From contig CAMPGU010000024.1 of the NCBI GenBank assembly GCA_946885645.1, forward strand, positions 1 through 23,998: a stretch of DNA of 23,998 nucleotides. Direction: 5' to 3'. A program made the position numbers and the translations under genes. Position 1 is the first letter of the stretch. Each line of letters opens with the position of its first letter. A model generated the notes under the pieces. That model ran no database searches. It was not told the origin of the DNA and saw only the letters and a list, made by a program, of their open reading frames with translations. This DNA is from an uncultured Haloferula sp. (GTDB lineage Bacteria > Verrucomicrobiota > Verrucomicrobiae > Verrucomicrobiales > Akkermansiaceae). Below, piece by piece: positions 15,791 to 23,998 of the stretch.

Positions 15791-16756
15791 ATGAAGCCGC
15801 TCCAAGATTTGAAAGGCAAAACCGCCGTCGTGACAGGCGGTGCGGGATTCGTCCCCTCCCACCTGATCGACCGCTTGCTTGCCGACGGCCTGCGCGTTGT
15901 CGCCCTCGACAACTTCGTGACCGGCCACACCCGGAACATCGAGCACCTCGGGCAAAACTCCGGCTTTGAATTCATCCGGCACGACGTTTCCGAGCCTTTC
16001 GATGTGGCCGGACCGGTGGATTTCGTTTTTCATATGGCCTCGCCGGCGAGTCCCATCGATTACGTCCAGATCCCGGTGGAGACGCTGAAGGCGGGTTCCT
16101 ACGCCTCCCACAACGCCCTCGATCTGGCGCTGAGGAAAAAGGCCACCTATCTGGTGGCCTCCACCTCCGAGGTCTATGGCGATCCCGAGATCCATCCGCA
16201 ACGGGAGGAATACTGGGGCAACGTGAACTCGATCGGCGTCCGCTCCTGCTACGACGAGGCCAAGCGCTACGCCGAGGCGGCGACCATGGCCTACCACCGC
16301 GCCCACGGGCTGGATACGAAGATCGTGCGCATCTTCAATACCTACGGCCCGCGGATGCGGCTCGACGACGGCCGCGTCGTCCCCGCTTTCATCGGCCAGG
16401 CACTCCGCGGCGAGCCGATGACCATCTTCGGCGATGGCAGCCAGACGAGGTCCTTCTGCTACGTCTCGGATCTCGTGGACGGCATTTGGCGGCTTGCCCG
16501 CAGCGATTACCACCTGCCTGTGAACTGCGGGAATCCGCACGAGATGAGCATGCGTCAGTTCGCGGAGGCCATCGCGAAGGTCTTCGCCATCGAACTGCGG
16601 ATCGACCCCAAGCCGTTGCCGCCGGATGATCCGAAAGTCCGTCGTCCGGATATCACGCGTGCGAAGGAGCTCCTGGGCTGGGAACCGGTGGTGCCCTTCG
16701 ACACGGGAATCCGCGAGACCATCGAATATTTCCGCACGCAAGTGATCCCCGCCTGA
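15791..16756 (+). CDS. uxs: UDP-glucuronate decarboxylase (UDP-xylose synthase)
   Basis: The protein is 321 residues from the ATG at 15791. An alternative in-frame start at 15758 would overlap the ops-like element and adds a non-conserved leader. It is a short-chain dehydrogenase/reductase that converts UDP-glucuronate to UDP-xylose with internal NAD recycling. Visible family markers are [23 protein letters not shown], catalytic Y154 and K158 in [20 protein letters not shown], and [10 protein letters not shown] near the end. The length is right for the soluble enzyme. One oddity is the Rossmann motif [10 protein letters not shown] (16-25), where the usual third glycine (GGAGFVGSH) is proline. 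First gene of the sugar operon; its stop overlaps the next start (TGATG). No strong ribosome site is seen. The product feeds xylose or other pentose donors into the glycan. Confidence 0.9.
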   Translation: MKPLQDLKGKTAVVTGGAGFVPSHLIDRLLADGLRVVALDNFVTGHTRNIEHLGQNSGFEFIRHDVSEPFDVAGPVDFVFHMASPASPIDYVQIPVETLKAGSYASHNALDLALRKKATYLVASTSEVYGDPEIHPQREEYWGNVNSIGVRSCYDEAKRYAEAATMAYHRAHGLDTKIVRIFNTYGPRMRLDDGRVVPAFIGQALRGEPMTIFGDGSQTRSFCYVSDLVDGIWRLARSDYHLPVNCGNPHEMSMRQFAEAIAKVFAIELRIDPKPLPPDDPKVRRPDITRAKELLGWEPVVPFDTGIRETIEYFRTQVIPA

Positions 16757-17934
16757 TGTCGTCCGAGGACCGCGTCGATTTCCTGATCATCGGAGCCGGC
16801 TTTTCGGGTCTCGTCGCGGCGGAGCGGCTGTCCAACGCGGGGTTCCGCTGCGTGGTGGTGGACAAGCGGAGCCACCTCGGCGGGAATGCCCACGACCGTA
16901 TCGATGGAGCCGGAGTTCTCGTCCACGCCTACGGTCCCCATTACTTCCGTTCGAATTCCCGGCGGGTGGTGGACTACCTTTCGAGGTTCACTTCCTGGCA
17001 AGATGCGGATTACAGGATCAAGAGCTACACGGACGGCAGATACTGGAGCTTTCCGGTCAACCTCAACACGTTCGAAGAACTGACCGGCCACGCGGCCACG
17101 ACCGCGGAATTCGAAGCGTGGCTGGCCGAGCACCGCGAGGCGGTGGAGGAGCCTAGAAATTCCGAAGAGATCATCGTTTCCCAGGTAGGCTGGGAACTCT
17201 ACCGGAAGTTCTACGAGGGATACACGCAGAAGCAATGGAACCGTCACCCGCGGGAACTCGACAAGAGCGTATGCGGCCGGATCCCGATCCGCACGAATCG
17301 CGACGACCGCTACCTGAGCGAGGAGTTCCAGGCGCTACCGCGTGAAGGATATACCCGCATGTTCGAGCGGATGCTCGATGCCTCCCCCGGTGTCGAGTTG
17401 CAGCTCGGTGTCGATTTCAAAGAAGCGCGGCAGCGCTGGCGGCACCGCCATCTCATCTTCACCGGACCGGTGGACGAGTACTTCGGGCATCGCTTCGGGG
17501 CGCTGCCCTACCGCTCCCTCCGCTTCGAGAACGAGAGTTTCACCGCCGCAGAGCTGAAAGCGCGCGCGCCTATCGCCGGGAAGGCTGGTTTCTGGCAGCC
17601 CGTGGTTCAGGTCAATTACCCGGACGCGGAAGTGCCGATGACCCGCATCGTGGAGATCAAGCACGTCACCGGCCAGGCCATCGACGCCACCACCATCGTC
17701 CGGGAATACCCGGCGGGCTGGACACCCGGGGCGGAACCCTTTTATCCCGTCCCGGCACCGGACGCGAAAGAGCTTTACCTGCGCTACGCGGCACTCGCCG
17801 CGGCCGAGGCCAACGTGAGCTTCATCGGGCGCCTCGCCACCTACCGTTACTACAACATGGATCAAGTCACAGGCATGGCCCTGGCCGAAGCCGGGCGATT
17901 GATTTCGCGCTACTCCTCCTCCACTCATGATTGA
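16756..17934 (+). CDS. glf: UDP-galactopyranose mutase
   Basis: This 392-residue flavoenzyme interconverts UDP-galactopyranose and UDP-galactofuranose using reduced FAD in the cytoplasm. The N-terminus has the FAD-binding GAGFSG (13-18) with HLGGNAHD and GPHYFRSN. The middle holds the family signatures YEGYTQKQW and RIPIRTNRDDRYLSEEFQ, followed by GYTRMFERML. The C-terminus has ATYRYYNMDQV, where the conserved tyrosines contact the substrate. The length fits the bacterial enzyme (~370-390). Its ATG overlaps the UDP-xylose synthase stop by one base, and its end overlaps the next gene by 8 bases, so it is part of the same transcript. Its presence predicts galactofuranose in the polysaccharide. 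Confidence 0.94.
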   Translation: MSSEDRVDFLIIGAGFSGLVAAERLSNAGFRCVVVDKRSHLGGNAHDRIDGAGVLVHAYGPHYFRSNSRRVVDYLSRFTSWQDADYRIKSYTDGRYWSFPVNLNTFEELTGHAATTAEFEAWLAEHREAVEEPRNSEEIIVSQVGWELYRKFYEGYTQKQWNRHPRELDKSVCGRIPIRTNRDDRYLSEEFQALPREGYTRMFERMLDASPGVELQLGVDFKEARQRWRHRHLIFTGPVDEYFGHRFGALPYRSLRFENESFTAAELKARAPIAGKAGFWQPVVQVNYPDAEVPMTRIVEIKHVTGQAIDATTIVREYPAGWTPGAEPFYPVPAPDAKELYLRYAALAAAEANVSFIGRLATYRYYNMDQVTGMALAEAGRLISRYSSSTHD

Positions 17935-19237
17935 TCGCTTGAAGTCGAAACAGGGGTCCGTCGGTGTGGTCGGCCTGGGCTACGTGGGTCTTCCGCTCCT
18001 GCTCGCGTATGCCAAGGCGGGGTTCCGCGCCGTGGGTATCGACATCGATACCGCGAAACCCGAGGCCTTGCTGGGGGGGCGCAGCTACATCAAGCACATC
18101 CCCGACGGCGAGGTCGCGGAGGCGCTGGCTTCCGGCAGGCTGGAGGCGACGACCGATTTCGCCATCATCGCGGGCCTGGACGCCGTTATCCTTTGTGTCC
18201 CGACGCCGCTGGATGAGCATTTCGAGCCGGATCTCAGCTATGTGGTGGATACGGTGGAATCGGTGGTTCCCCACCTGAAAGCGGGACAGGTCCTCAGCTT
18301 GGAGAGCACCACCTATCCGGGAACCACGGATGAGGAAGTGGTCACCCGCGTGGAGAAGGCAGGCTTCACCGTCGGGAAGGACATTCACGTCGTGTATTCG
18401 CCGGAGCGCGAGGATCCGGGCAACCCGAAATTTTCCGCCGCGAACATCCCGAAGGTTGTGGGCGGGGTGACTGCCGCGTGCCTGGAGGCCGGGGTGGCAC
18501 TTTATGAAGCGGCCTTCGAGCAAGTGGTGCCGGTGAGTTCCTGCAAGGTGGCGGAACTGACGAAGCTGCTCGAAAACATTTATCGCGCGGTGAACATCGG
18601 CTTGGTCAACGAGCTGAAGATCGCCGCCGACCGCATGGGCATCGACATCTGGGAGGTCATCCGCGCGGCCTCGACCAAGCCCTTCGGTTTCACGCCCTTC
18701 TATCCCGGTCCGGGGCTGGGGGGGCATTGCATCCCGATCGATCCCTTCTACCTGACCTGGAAGGCGCGCGAGTACGGCGTGCACACCCGTTTCATCGAGC
18801 TGGCAGGGGAGATCAACCGTGGGATGCCCGACTACGTGGTCCATCGTGCGATGGAAGCCCTGAACTCGCGCGGGAAGCCGGTGAAGGGGTCGAAAGTATT
18901 GCTCATGGGCTTGGCGTACAAGGCGAACGTGGACGATATGCGCGAGTCTCCGACCTTCGCACTTCTCGACGGCTTCAAGCGCCTTGGTGCGGAGGTCGCC
19001 TATTACGATCCCCACGTGCCGGTCGTCGGGCCCACACGGGAGCACATGAATTGGGCGGGTGTCCGGTCGGTCGAGTGGAGCGAGGAGACGATCCGGGCGC
19101 AGGATTGCATCGTCATCTCCACCCATCATTCCGCCTTCGATCTCGCGCAGCTCGCCGCCTGGTCCGATCTCATCATCGACACCCGGAACGCGATGGCCTC
19201 GCTCGCCACGCCGGAGGGGCTGGTCGTGAAGGCCTAG
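17927..19237 (+). CDS. wbpA: UDP-N-acetylhexosamine 6-dehydrogenase (WbpA/WecC-type nucleotide sugar dehydrogenase)
   Basis: The protein has 436 residues. It oxidises the C6 hydroxyl of a UDP-HexNAc (or UDP-glucose) twice with NAD+ to a uronic acid. The NAD domain starts GVVGLGYVGLPLLLAYAKAG (~13-32). The central domain has NIYRAVNIGLVNEL and the catalytic-loop motif GPGLGGHCIPIDP with catalytic Cys268. The C-terminal UDP-binding domain has LMGLAYKANVDDMRESP. The pattern YSPEREDPGN and the GLGGHCIPIDPFYL loop favour UDP-GlcNAc/ManNAc dehydrogenases (WbpA, TviB) over UDP-glucose dehydrogenase. The adjoining aminotransferase gene matches the WbpA-WbpE pair of diacetamido-uronic acid synthesis, but wbpB and wbpD are not in the window. 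The substrate is therefore inferred. Confidence 0.88.
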   Translation: MIDRLKSKQGSVGVVGLGYVGLPLLLAYAKAGFRAVGIDIDTAKPEALLGGRSYIKHIPDGEVAEALASGRLEATTDFAIIAGLDAVILCVPTPLDEHFEPDLSYVVDTVESVVPHLKAGQVLSLESTTYPGTTDEEVVTRVEKAGFTVGKDIHVVYSPEREDPGNPKFSAANIPKVVGGVTAACLEAGVALYEAAFEQVVPVSSCKVAELTKLLENIYRAVNIGLVNELKIAADRMGIDIWEVIRAASTKPFGFTPFYPGPGLGGHCIPIDPFYLTWKAREYGVHTRFIELAGEINRGMPDYVVHRAMEALNSRGKPVKGSKVLLMGLAYKANVDDMRESPTFALLDGFKRLGAEVAYYDPHVPVVGPTREHMNWAGVRSVEWSEETIRAQDCIVISTHHSAFDLAQLAAWSDLIIDTRNAMASLATPEGLVVKA

Positions 19238-19284
19238 AGCAGCCCGCGCTTCAACCTTTCCCGATTTCTCACTTCCAAGCTTCC

Positions 19285-20475
19285 ATGTCAGTCCCGCTTC
19301 TAGACGTCAACGCGCAGAACCTTCCGCTGGAAGGCGAGCTGAAGGCCGTCTTTGAGAAAGTCCTGCGATCCGGCCGTTTCATACTCGGCGAGGAAGTGGA
19401 GGCCTTCGAAAGGGAATGTGCCCACGCGCTGGGCGCGAGGCATGCGATCTCGATATCCTCCGGCACCGACGCCCTGATCATCGCCCTGATGGCTCTCGGC
19501 ATCGGCCCCGGCGACGAGGTGATTTGCCCTTCGTTCACCTTTTTCGCAACGGCGGGTAGCATCGCCCGGACCGGGGCGACGCCGGTATTCTGCGACGTCT
19601 GCCCGGTCTGCTTCGGGATCGATGTGAAGTCGGCGGAGGAGAAGGTGACCTCGCGGACGAAGGCGATCATTCCGGTGCACCTCTACGGGCAATCGGCGGA
19701 TCTCGATTCCGTCCAAGCCTTCGCCAAGGAGCACGGGCTGCAGGTGATCGAGGATGTCGCGCAATCCTTCGGCGCCACCTACAAGGGCAGGGGCTGCGGT
19801 ACCGTCGGGGATATCGGTTCCTTCAGCTTCTTCCCTTCGAAAAATCTCGGCGGCTTCGGGGACGGTGGATTGGTAACGACCCAGGACGACGGCCTCGCGG
19901 AAAAGCTGCTGCGCCTGCGCAATCACGGCATGCACCCGAAGTACTACCACCCGGTGGTGGGGGGGAATTTCCGGATGGACGCACTCCAGTGCGCGCTGCT
20001 CCGCGTGAAGCTCCCGCACATCGGGGACTATGCTGCCGGCCGCGAGCGGAATGCCCGCCATTATCAGGATACCCTGTCGCAGCTGCCGGGAGCGGTCCAA
20101 GCGAGGGAGGCGGCCTGCTGCTGCCCGGAAGGCCGCTCCGCCGGGGCTTCTGCCGGAGATGCCCGATTCATTCTCCCGGTGGGATACAGCCACAACGGGC
20201 ACGTGTGGAACCAATTCACCCTGCGGGTGCCGCGCGAAGGCCGGCGTGACGCACTCAAGGAGCATCTGACCGCGAAGGGCATCGGCTGCGAGATCTACTA
20301 CCCGGTGCCGATGCACCGCCAGGAGTGTTTCGCCGGCCTCCCGGCGCACTCGCTTTCCCGATGCGAGATCTCGGATCTGCTCTCCTCGGAGGTCATCAGC
20401 ATCCCGATCTATGCGGAACTCGTGAAGGAACAGCTCGACGAAGTCATCGCCGCGCTCGCTTCATTCGCCGACTAA
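19285..20475 (+). CDS. DegT/DnrJ/EryC1/StrS-family PLP-dependent sugar aminotransferase (WbpE-like)
   Basis: The protein is 396 residues from the ATG at 19285. The much longer open frame to 18727 lies inside the preceding gene and is discarded. It is a fold-type I aminotransferase that puts an amino group on a keto sugar nucleotide. Visible features are [20 protein letters not shown] (cofactor phosphate site), [25 protein letters not shown], and [15 protein letters not shown] with the PLP lysine K186. The pattern is closest to WbpE/WlaK-like enzymes that aminate a 3-keto-GlcNAc-uronic acid, fitting the dehydrogenase upstream. About 33 residues (~272-305, containing CCC and an Ala/Gly-rich stretch) separate LPGAVQ from HVWNQFT, longer than usual. 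It starts 47 bases after the previous stop, with no Shine-Dalgarno sequence. Confidence 0.9.
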   Translation: MSVPLLDVNAQNLPLEGELKAVFEKVLRSGRFILGEEVEAFERECAHALGARHAISISSGTDALIIALMALGIGPGDEVICPSFTFFATAGSIARTGATPVFCDVCPVCFGIDVKSAEEKVTSRTKAIIPVHLYGQSADLDSVQAFAKEHGLQVIEDVAQSFGATYKGRGCGTVGDIGSFSFFPSKNLGGFGDGGLVTTQDDGLAEKLLRLRNHGMHPKYYHPVVGGNFRMDALQCALLRVKLPHIGDYAAGRERNARHYQDTLSQLPGAVQAREAACCCPEGRSAGASAGDARFILPVGYSHNGHVWNQFTLRVPREGRRDALKEHLTAKGIGCEIYYPVPMHRQECFAGLPAHSLSRCEISDLLSSEVISIPIYAELVKEQLDEVIAALASFAD

Positions 20476-20488
20476 TTCTCTCTCAGAC

Positions 20489-21427
20489 ATGTCGAAGATT
20501 TTCATCACCGGGCACCGCGGGATGGTCGGCTCCGCCCTTGTTCGCGAGGCGGAGCGGCTCGGCGGATACGATCTGCTCACGGCGGGGCGCGACAGGCTGG
20601 ACTTGCTCGACCAGCGGGCGGTTTTCGATTTCCTCGCCACGGAAAAGCCGGGGATCGTCGTGGTAGCGGCGGCCAAGGTGGGAGGTATCCACGCCAACGC
20701 CACCTACCCGGCGGATTTCATCTACGAGAATCTCGCCATCGCGTCGAATCTCGTGGAAGGGAGCCGCCGCGCCGGAGTGCCGCGCGTGCTTTTCCTCGGT
20801 TCCTCCTGCATCTACCCCAAGCTGGCGCCGCAGCCGATGCCGGAAGACTGCCTGCTGACGAGCCCGCTGGAGACGACGAACGAAGCCTACGCCATCGCCA
20901 AGATCGCGGGTCTCAAGTTGTGCCAGCACTACCGCGCGCAGCATGGCCTGCTGTATCACTCCGCGATGCCGACGAACCTCTACGGACCCGGCGACAACTA
21001 CCACCCCGAGAACTCCCACGTGATCCCCGCGCTGATCCGTCGCTTCCACGAAGCGAAGAGCTCGGGGGCTCCGGGCGTGACCATCTGGGGAACGGGAACT
21101 CCTCGCCGCGAATTCCTCCATGTGGACGACCTCGCGGCCGCCTGCTTTCATCTGCTCGGTCTGGAGAATCCTCCGGATTGGGTGAACGTCGGGGTGGGGG
21201 AGGACATCGCCATCCTCGATCTCGCAAAGCTGGTCGCAGAGACGGTCGGCTACACCGGCGAGATCCTAACCGATCCCTCGAAGCCTGACGGCACGCCGCG
21301 CAAGCTGATGGACGTGGCCCGGATCAAGGCCACCGGTTGGGAAGCGGCGATTGAATTCCGCGACGGGCTCGCCGCCGCTTACCGCGACTTCCTCTCGAAA
21401 CTGGAATCAGGCGAAGCCAGACTCTAA
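20489..21427 (+). CDS. fcl: GDP-L-fucose synthase
   Basis: This 312-residue SDR epimerase/reductase turns GDP-4-keto-6-deoxy-mannose into GDP-L-fucose with NADPH. The N-terminal [11 protein letters not shown] (8-18) is the family's NADP motif. [23 protein letters not shown] with catalytic Cys107, Y134 and K138 in [20 protein letters not shown] and the His177 region ([16 protein letters not shown]) are all canonical. Catalytic residues are intact. It begins 13 bases after the aminotransferase stop and is followed 14 bases later by gmd, the enzyme that makes its substrate. The order fcl-gmd is the reverse of the common gmd-fcl, which matters little in one operon. The upstream sequence CTCTCAGAC has no ribosome site. 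Confidence 0.94.
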   Translation: MSKIFITGHRGMVGSALVREAERLGGYDLLTAGRDRLDLLDQRAVFDFLATEKPGIVVVAAAKVGGIHANATYPADFIYENLAIASNLVEGSRRAGVPRVLFLGSSCIYPKLAPQPMPEDCLLTSPLETTNEAYAIAKIAGLKLCQHYRAQHGLLYHSAMPTNLYGPGDNYHPENSHVIPALIRRFHEAKSSGAPGVTIWGTGTPRREFLHVDDLAAACFHLLGLENPPDWVNVGVGEDIAILDLAKLVAETVGYTGEILTDPSKPDGTPRKLMDVARIKATGWEAAIEFRDGLAAAYRDFLSKLESGEARL

Positions 21428-21441
21428 CTAGAAATTCCTCC

Positions 21442-22557
21442 ATGAAACGTGCGCTCATTACCGGCATCACCGGCCAGGACGGCTCCTACCTCGCGGAGTT
21501 CCTCCTTGAAAAAGGATACGAAGTCCACGGCATCAAGCGCCGTGCGTCGATGTTCAACACCCAGCGGGTGGACCACCTCTACGAGGATCCGCATGTGGAA
21601 AACTCGCGGTTCCACCTGCACTACGGCGATCTCACCGATTCGTCGAACCTGACCCGGATTCTCAGCGAGGTGCAGCCGGACGAGGTGTATAACCTGGGCG
21701 CGCAGTCGCACGTGGCGGTCTCCTTTGAATCCCCGGAATACACGGCGGACGTGGACGCCATCGGCGCGTTGCGGCTGTTGGAGGCGATCCGCTTCCTCGG
21801 GCTGGAGAAGAAGACGCGCTTTTACCAGGCATCCACCTCCGAGCTTTACGGGCTGGTGCAGGAGATCCCACAGACGGAGACAACGCCCTTTCATCCCCGC
21901 TCGCCCTACGCGGTGGCGAAGATGTATGCCTACTGGATCACGGTGAACTACCGAGAGGCCTACGGCGTCTATGCGTGCAACGGCATTCTCTTCAACCACG
22001 AGTCCCCGCGCCGCGGCGAGACCTTCGTGACCCGCAAGATCACCCGCGGGATCGCGAACATTTCCCAAGGACTCGAGAAGTGCCTGTTCCTGGGAAATAT
22101 GGACTCCCTCCGCGACTGGGGCCACGCGAAGGATTACGTGCGCATGCAGTGGATGATGCTCCAGCAAGAGCAGCCGGAGGATTTCGTCATCGCGACGGGC
22201 AAACAGATTTCCGTGCGGGAGTTCGTGCGGATGTCCGCGCGCGAGGCGGGTATCGAGCTTTCATTCAGCGGAGAGGGAGTGGACGAGATCGCCACGGTGA
22301 CGGCGGTTGCGGCTGCGAAGGCTCCCGGGGTTCAGGCGGGCGACGTTATTGTCCGTGTCGATCCGCGCTATTTCCGGCCGGCGGAGGTGGAGACGCTTCT
22401 GGGCGATCCTACGAAGGCGAAAGTGAAGCTGGGCTGGGTGCCGCAGATCACGGTGGAAGAGATGTGCGCCGAAATGGTGGCGGCCGATCTGGACACGGCG
22501 AAGCAGCATGCGCTCTTAAAGGCACACGGCCATCAGGTTTCCGTGACGAAGGAGTGA
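21442..22557 (+). CDS. gmd: GDP-mannose 4,6-dehydratase
   Basis: This 371-residue SDR dehydratase converts GDP-mannose to GDP-4-keto-6-deoxy-mannose, the first step to GDP-fucose. Motifs seen are [20 protein letters not shown] (8-27) for [40 protein letters not shown]156 and K160 in [31 protein letters not shown] and DWGHAKDYV. The length equals the usual bacterial enzyme and all catalytic residues are present. It works directly with the GDP-fucose synthase encoded just upstream. GDP-mannose itself must come from genes outside the window (manB/manC). The ATG is preceded by ATTCCTCC and has no Shine-Dalgarno sequence. Confidence 0.95.
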   Translation: MKRALITGITGQDGSYLAEFLLEKGYEVHGIKRRASMFNTQRVDHLYEDPHVENSRFHLHYGDLTDSSNLTRILSEVQPDEVYNLGAQSHVAVSFESPEYTADVDAIGALRLLEAIRFLGLEKKTRFYQASTSELYGLVQEIPQTETTPFHPRSPYAVAKMYAYWITVNYREAYGVYACNGILFNHESPRRGETFVTRKITRGIANISQGLEKCLFLGNMDSLRDWGHAKDYVRMQWMMLQQEQPEDFVIATGKQISVREFVRMSAREAGIELSFSGEGVDEIATVTAVAAAKAPGVQAGDVIVRVDPRYFRPAEVETLLGDPTKAKVKLGWVPQITVEEMCAEMVAADLDTAKQHALLKAHGHQVSVTKE

Positions 22558-22568
22558 ATTTGAGGAAG

Positions 22569-22616
22569 ATGGGCTTGCGGCAAATGCGAGGGGATTACCT
22601 ATCCCGATAAGCCCAT
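22569..22616 (+). promoter_or_regulatory. Nested hairpin covering the start codon of the WecG/TagA gene
   Basis: ATGGGCTT (22569-22576) is the exact complement of AAGCCCAT (22609-22616), whose last two bases are the first two of the downstream ATG. Inside it, GGGAT (22591-22595) pairs with ATCCC (22601-22605). Folded RNA would hide the start codon. The same stretch is a short open frame (MGLRQMRGDYLSR) with GAGG in front, ending 4 bases before the gene, so translation of a leader could open the hairpin. Confidence 0.4.
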
Positions 22617-23379
22617 GCGCACCTGTTCCGTTATAGGCCTTCCTTTGGCATGCACCGACTACGCCGGTGCGGTGGAGTGGATTTTGGACAAAGCGGGCCG
22701 CGGGGAAGGAGCCTGCGCCGTGGAAGCCGCGAATACCCATGTCGCGGCCTTGGCTCGCTCGGATGCCTCTTTTGCGGAGGCCATGGCAAAATTCGATTTT
22801 ATCGTGCCGGACGGGATGCCGCTCGTCTGGTCGATCAACGCGACCCTGCCGCCGGAGGATCGCCTGAAGGACCGCGTTTACGGCCCCACCCTGATGCTGG
22901 AGACGCTGAAGGCAACGGGCGGGCGACCGGAGTTCCGCCACTTTCTCCTCGGCGGAAAAGAATCGACCCTGACCAAGCTGGAGTCGGTGCTGGGCAGGCG
23001 TTTCCCGGACGTAGTTCTGGGAGGAATGCATTCCCCTCCTTTCGGAGAATGGCCGGAGGATGAGTTCGAGCGCATTTGCGGCAAGATCCGCGACTCGGGG
23101 GCCAATTTGATATGGGTGGGCCTTGGCTGCCCGAAACAGGAGCAGTGGATCGCCCGTCACAAGGACCGGCTCCCACCGGGTGTTTATTTCGGGATCGGGG
23201 CTGCTTTCGCCTTTCACGCGGGCGAGATTTCACAAGCTCCGCCCCTGCTCCAGAAAATGGGGCTTGAGTGGATTTATCGCTTCGCCATGGAGCCTCGGCG
23301 GCTTTTCAACCGTTACTTCAGGTACAATTCGCTTTTCATCTGGTACAGCCTGCGTGACCGGATGAGCGGACGGGCCTGA
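22615..23379 (+). CDS. WecG/TagA/CpsF-family glycosyltransferase
   Basis: The protein has 254 residues, the normal size for the family. Members transfer a hexosamine or uronic sugar (e.g. ManNAc, ManNAcA, glucose) from a UDP donor to a polyprenyl-diphosphate-linked sugar at the inner face of the membrane. Motifs are EAANTHVAAL, the catalytic-region VPDGMPLVW (64-72), the acidic/FG patches, and GLGCPKQEQWIARH (~170-183) before a C-terminal GAAFAFHAG. The amphipathic, aromatic C-terminus (WIYRFAMEPRRLFNRYFRYN) matches the membrane-association tail known from TagA. The protein has no transmembrane helix. It follows gmd after 57 bases that can fold over its start codon. With WbpA/WbpE upstream, an acetamido-uronic donor is plausible, but specificity cannot be read from sequence. 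Confidence 0.9.
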   Translation: MRTCSVIGLPLACTDYAGAVEWILDKAGRGEGACAVEAANTHVAALARSDASFAEAMAKFDFIVPDGMPLVWSINATLPPEDRLKDRVYGPTLMLETLKATGGRPEFRHFLLGGKESTLTKLESVLGRRFPDVVLGGMHSPPFGEWPEDEFERICGKIRDSGANLIWVGLGCPKQEQWIARHKDRLPPGVYFGIGAAFAFHAGEISQAPPLLQKMGLEWIYRFAMEPRRLFNRYFRYNSLFIWYSLRDRMSGRA

Positions 23380-23445
23380 AGGGGGCAACGAAAAACGATT
23401 GATTGTCGCTGACCGGAAGTAATTCCCTGCTAGATTTCCAAAACC

Positions 23446-23998
23446 ATGTCGGACATTCACCCGCACGTGATGCTCCCCCGCCAGGAGAAGGAGAACCTCC
23501 TCGGCCAAGGCGGCATCGTACTTTGGTTCTGCGGCCTTTCCGGCTCCGGGAAGTCCACCATTGCCGCGGGGGTGGAGCGGGTGCTTCACCAGCAAGGCCG
23601 TTTTGCCATCCGTCTGGACGGCGACAATTTGCGGACCGGGCTGAACGCGAACCTCGGCTTCAGCGATGACGACCGTTTGGAGAACATCCGTCGCACCGCG
23701 GAACTCGCCAAGATCCTCGCCCAAAACGGAGTGATCGTCCTCTGCTCGCTCATCACCCCGCGCGGCATCCATCGCGATCTGGCGCGCGGTATCATCGGCA
23801 ACGATTTCGCGGAGATCCACGTGAAGGCGAGCTTTGCCGCCTGCGAGGCCCGGGATGTGAAAGGCCTCTACGCTAAGGCTGCCAAAGGCCAGGTTGCCCA
23901 TTTCACCGGCCGTGACAGCTCCTTCGAGGAACCCCAGCAAGCGGATCTCGTGCTCGACACGGAGCGCCTCAGCGGGCAGCCACCGGGAGAGATCGTTG
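23446..23998 (+). CDS. cysC: Adenylylsulfate (APS) kinase, C-terminus cut by window end
   Basis: An open frame runs from the ATG at 23446 to the right edge (184 complete codons). APS kinase phosphorylates APS with ATP to PAPS, the donor for sulfotransferases and, in some bacteria, for sulfate reduction. The P-loop GLSGSGKST is at 30-38. RLDGDNLRTGLNANLGFSDD, ENIRR, KGLYAKAAKGQ and HFTGRDSSFEEPQQADL are the standard substrate-binding segments. The remaining ~10-20 residues lie outside. It is not a fusion with ATP sulfurylase at the N-terminal side. It sits 66 bases after the glycosyltransferase gene. Its place in a fucose-containing polysaccharide locus hints at a sulfated glycan, but a plain sulfur-assimilation role is equally possible until downstream genes are seen. 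Confidence 0.92.
   Translation, partial: MSDIHPHVMLPRQEKENLLGQGGIVLWFCGLSGSGKSTIAAGVERVLHQQGRFAIRLDGDNLRTGLNANLGFSDDDRLENIRRTAELAKILAQNGVIVLCSLITPRGIHRDLARGIIGNDFAEIHVKASFAACEARDVKGLYAKAAKGQVAHFTGRDSSFEEPQQADLVLDTERLSGQPPGEIV

Noticed and set aside
23409..23436. CTGACC-16-TAGATT as a promoter for the APS kinase gene
   Set aside because: Only 4 of 6 bases match in each box, and the start would fall within a few bases of the ATG. It is possible given the similar arrangement at 14505, but too weak to list.

Overview
The window is a high-GC bacterial chromosome segment. It most resembles a Verrucomicrobiota genome of the Luteolibacter/Haloferula kind. This is inferred from gene content: secreted proteins with type-3 thrombospondin repeats, a PEP-CTERM protein, an ECF sigma factor paired with a large membrane Ser/Thr kinase, and an exopolysaccharide locus led by a GbsR/MarR regulator and a NusG/RfaH-like factor. 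No mobile element, CRISPR array or rRNA is visible.

Layout. (1) 1-337: the 3' end of a DUF892/YciE-like gene (+) and a small unknown gene (-). (2) 500-9449, all on the minus strand: three secreted proteins built from one shared ~220-240-residue module, present in six copies. One is a PEP-CTERM protein, one is a three-module protein, and one is a 1576-residue fusion of modules, a glucose/sorbosone dehydrogenase propeller and a two-haem cytochrome c region. A strong rho-independent terminator separates the last two. (3) 9450-9899: a divergent intergenic region with two clear inverted repeats. (4) 9900-12683: an ECF sigma factor and a protein kinase, probably co-transcribed. (5) 12779-12853: tRNA-Cys(GCA) on the minus strand with its own promoter candidate. 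(6) 13069-14480: a methyltransferase broken by a single frameshift. (7) 14493-23998: a polysaccharide locus with the order GbsR/MarR regulator, RfaH-like antiterminator, UDP-xylose synthase, UDP-galactopyranose mutase, UDP-HexNAc dehydrogenase, PLP aminotransferase, GDP-fucose synthase, GDP-mannose 4,6-dehydratase, WecG/TagA glycosyltransferase and APS kinase (cut by the window end).

How it works together. The sugar genes would supply UDP-xylose, UDP-galactofuranose, a UDP-(amino)uronic sugar and GDP-fucose for a surface glycan. The APS kinase would make PAPS, so a sulfated glycan is possible. The best regulatory signal is a palindrome, GTTCA-8-TGAAC, that occurs twice. One copy covers the -35 box of the regulator gene and the other lies in front of the sugar operon. 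An E. coli ops-like sequence sits between the RfaH-like gene and the first sugar gene. Together these suggest a two-layer switch, with repression or activation at the palindromes and antitermination at ops. PEP-CTERM proteins are known to co-occur with exosortase and exopolysaccharide systems, so the minus-strand block may be linked to the same envelope matrix, but no exosortase gene is in the window.
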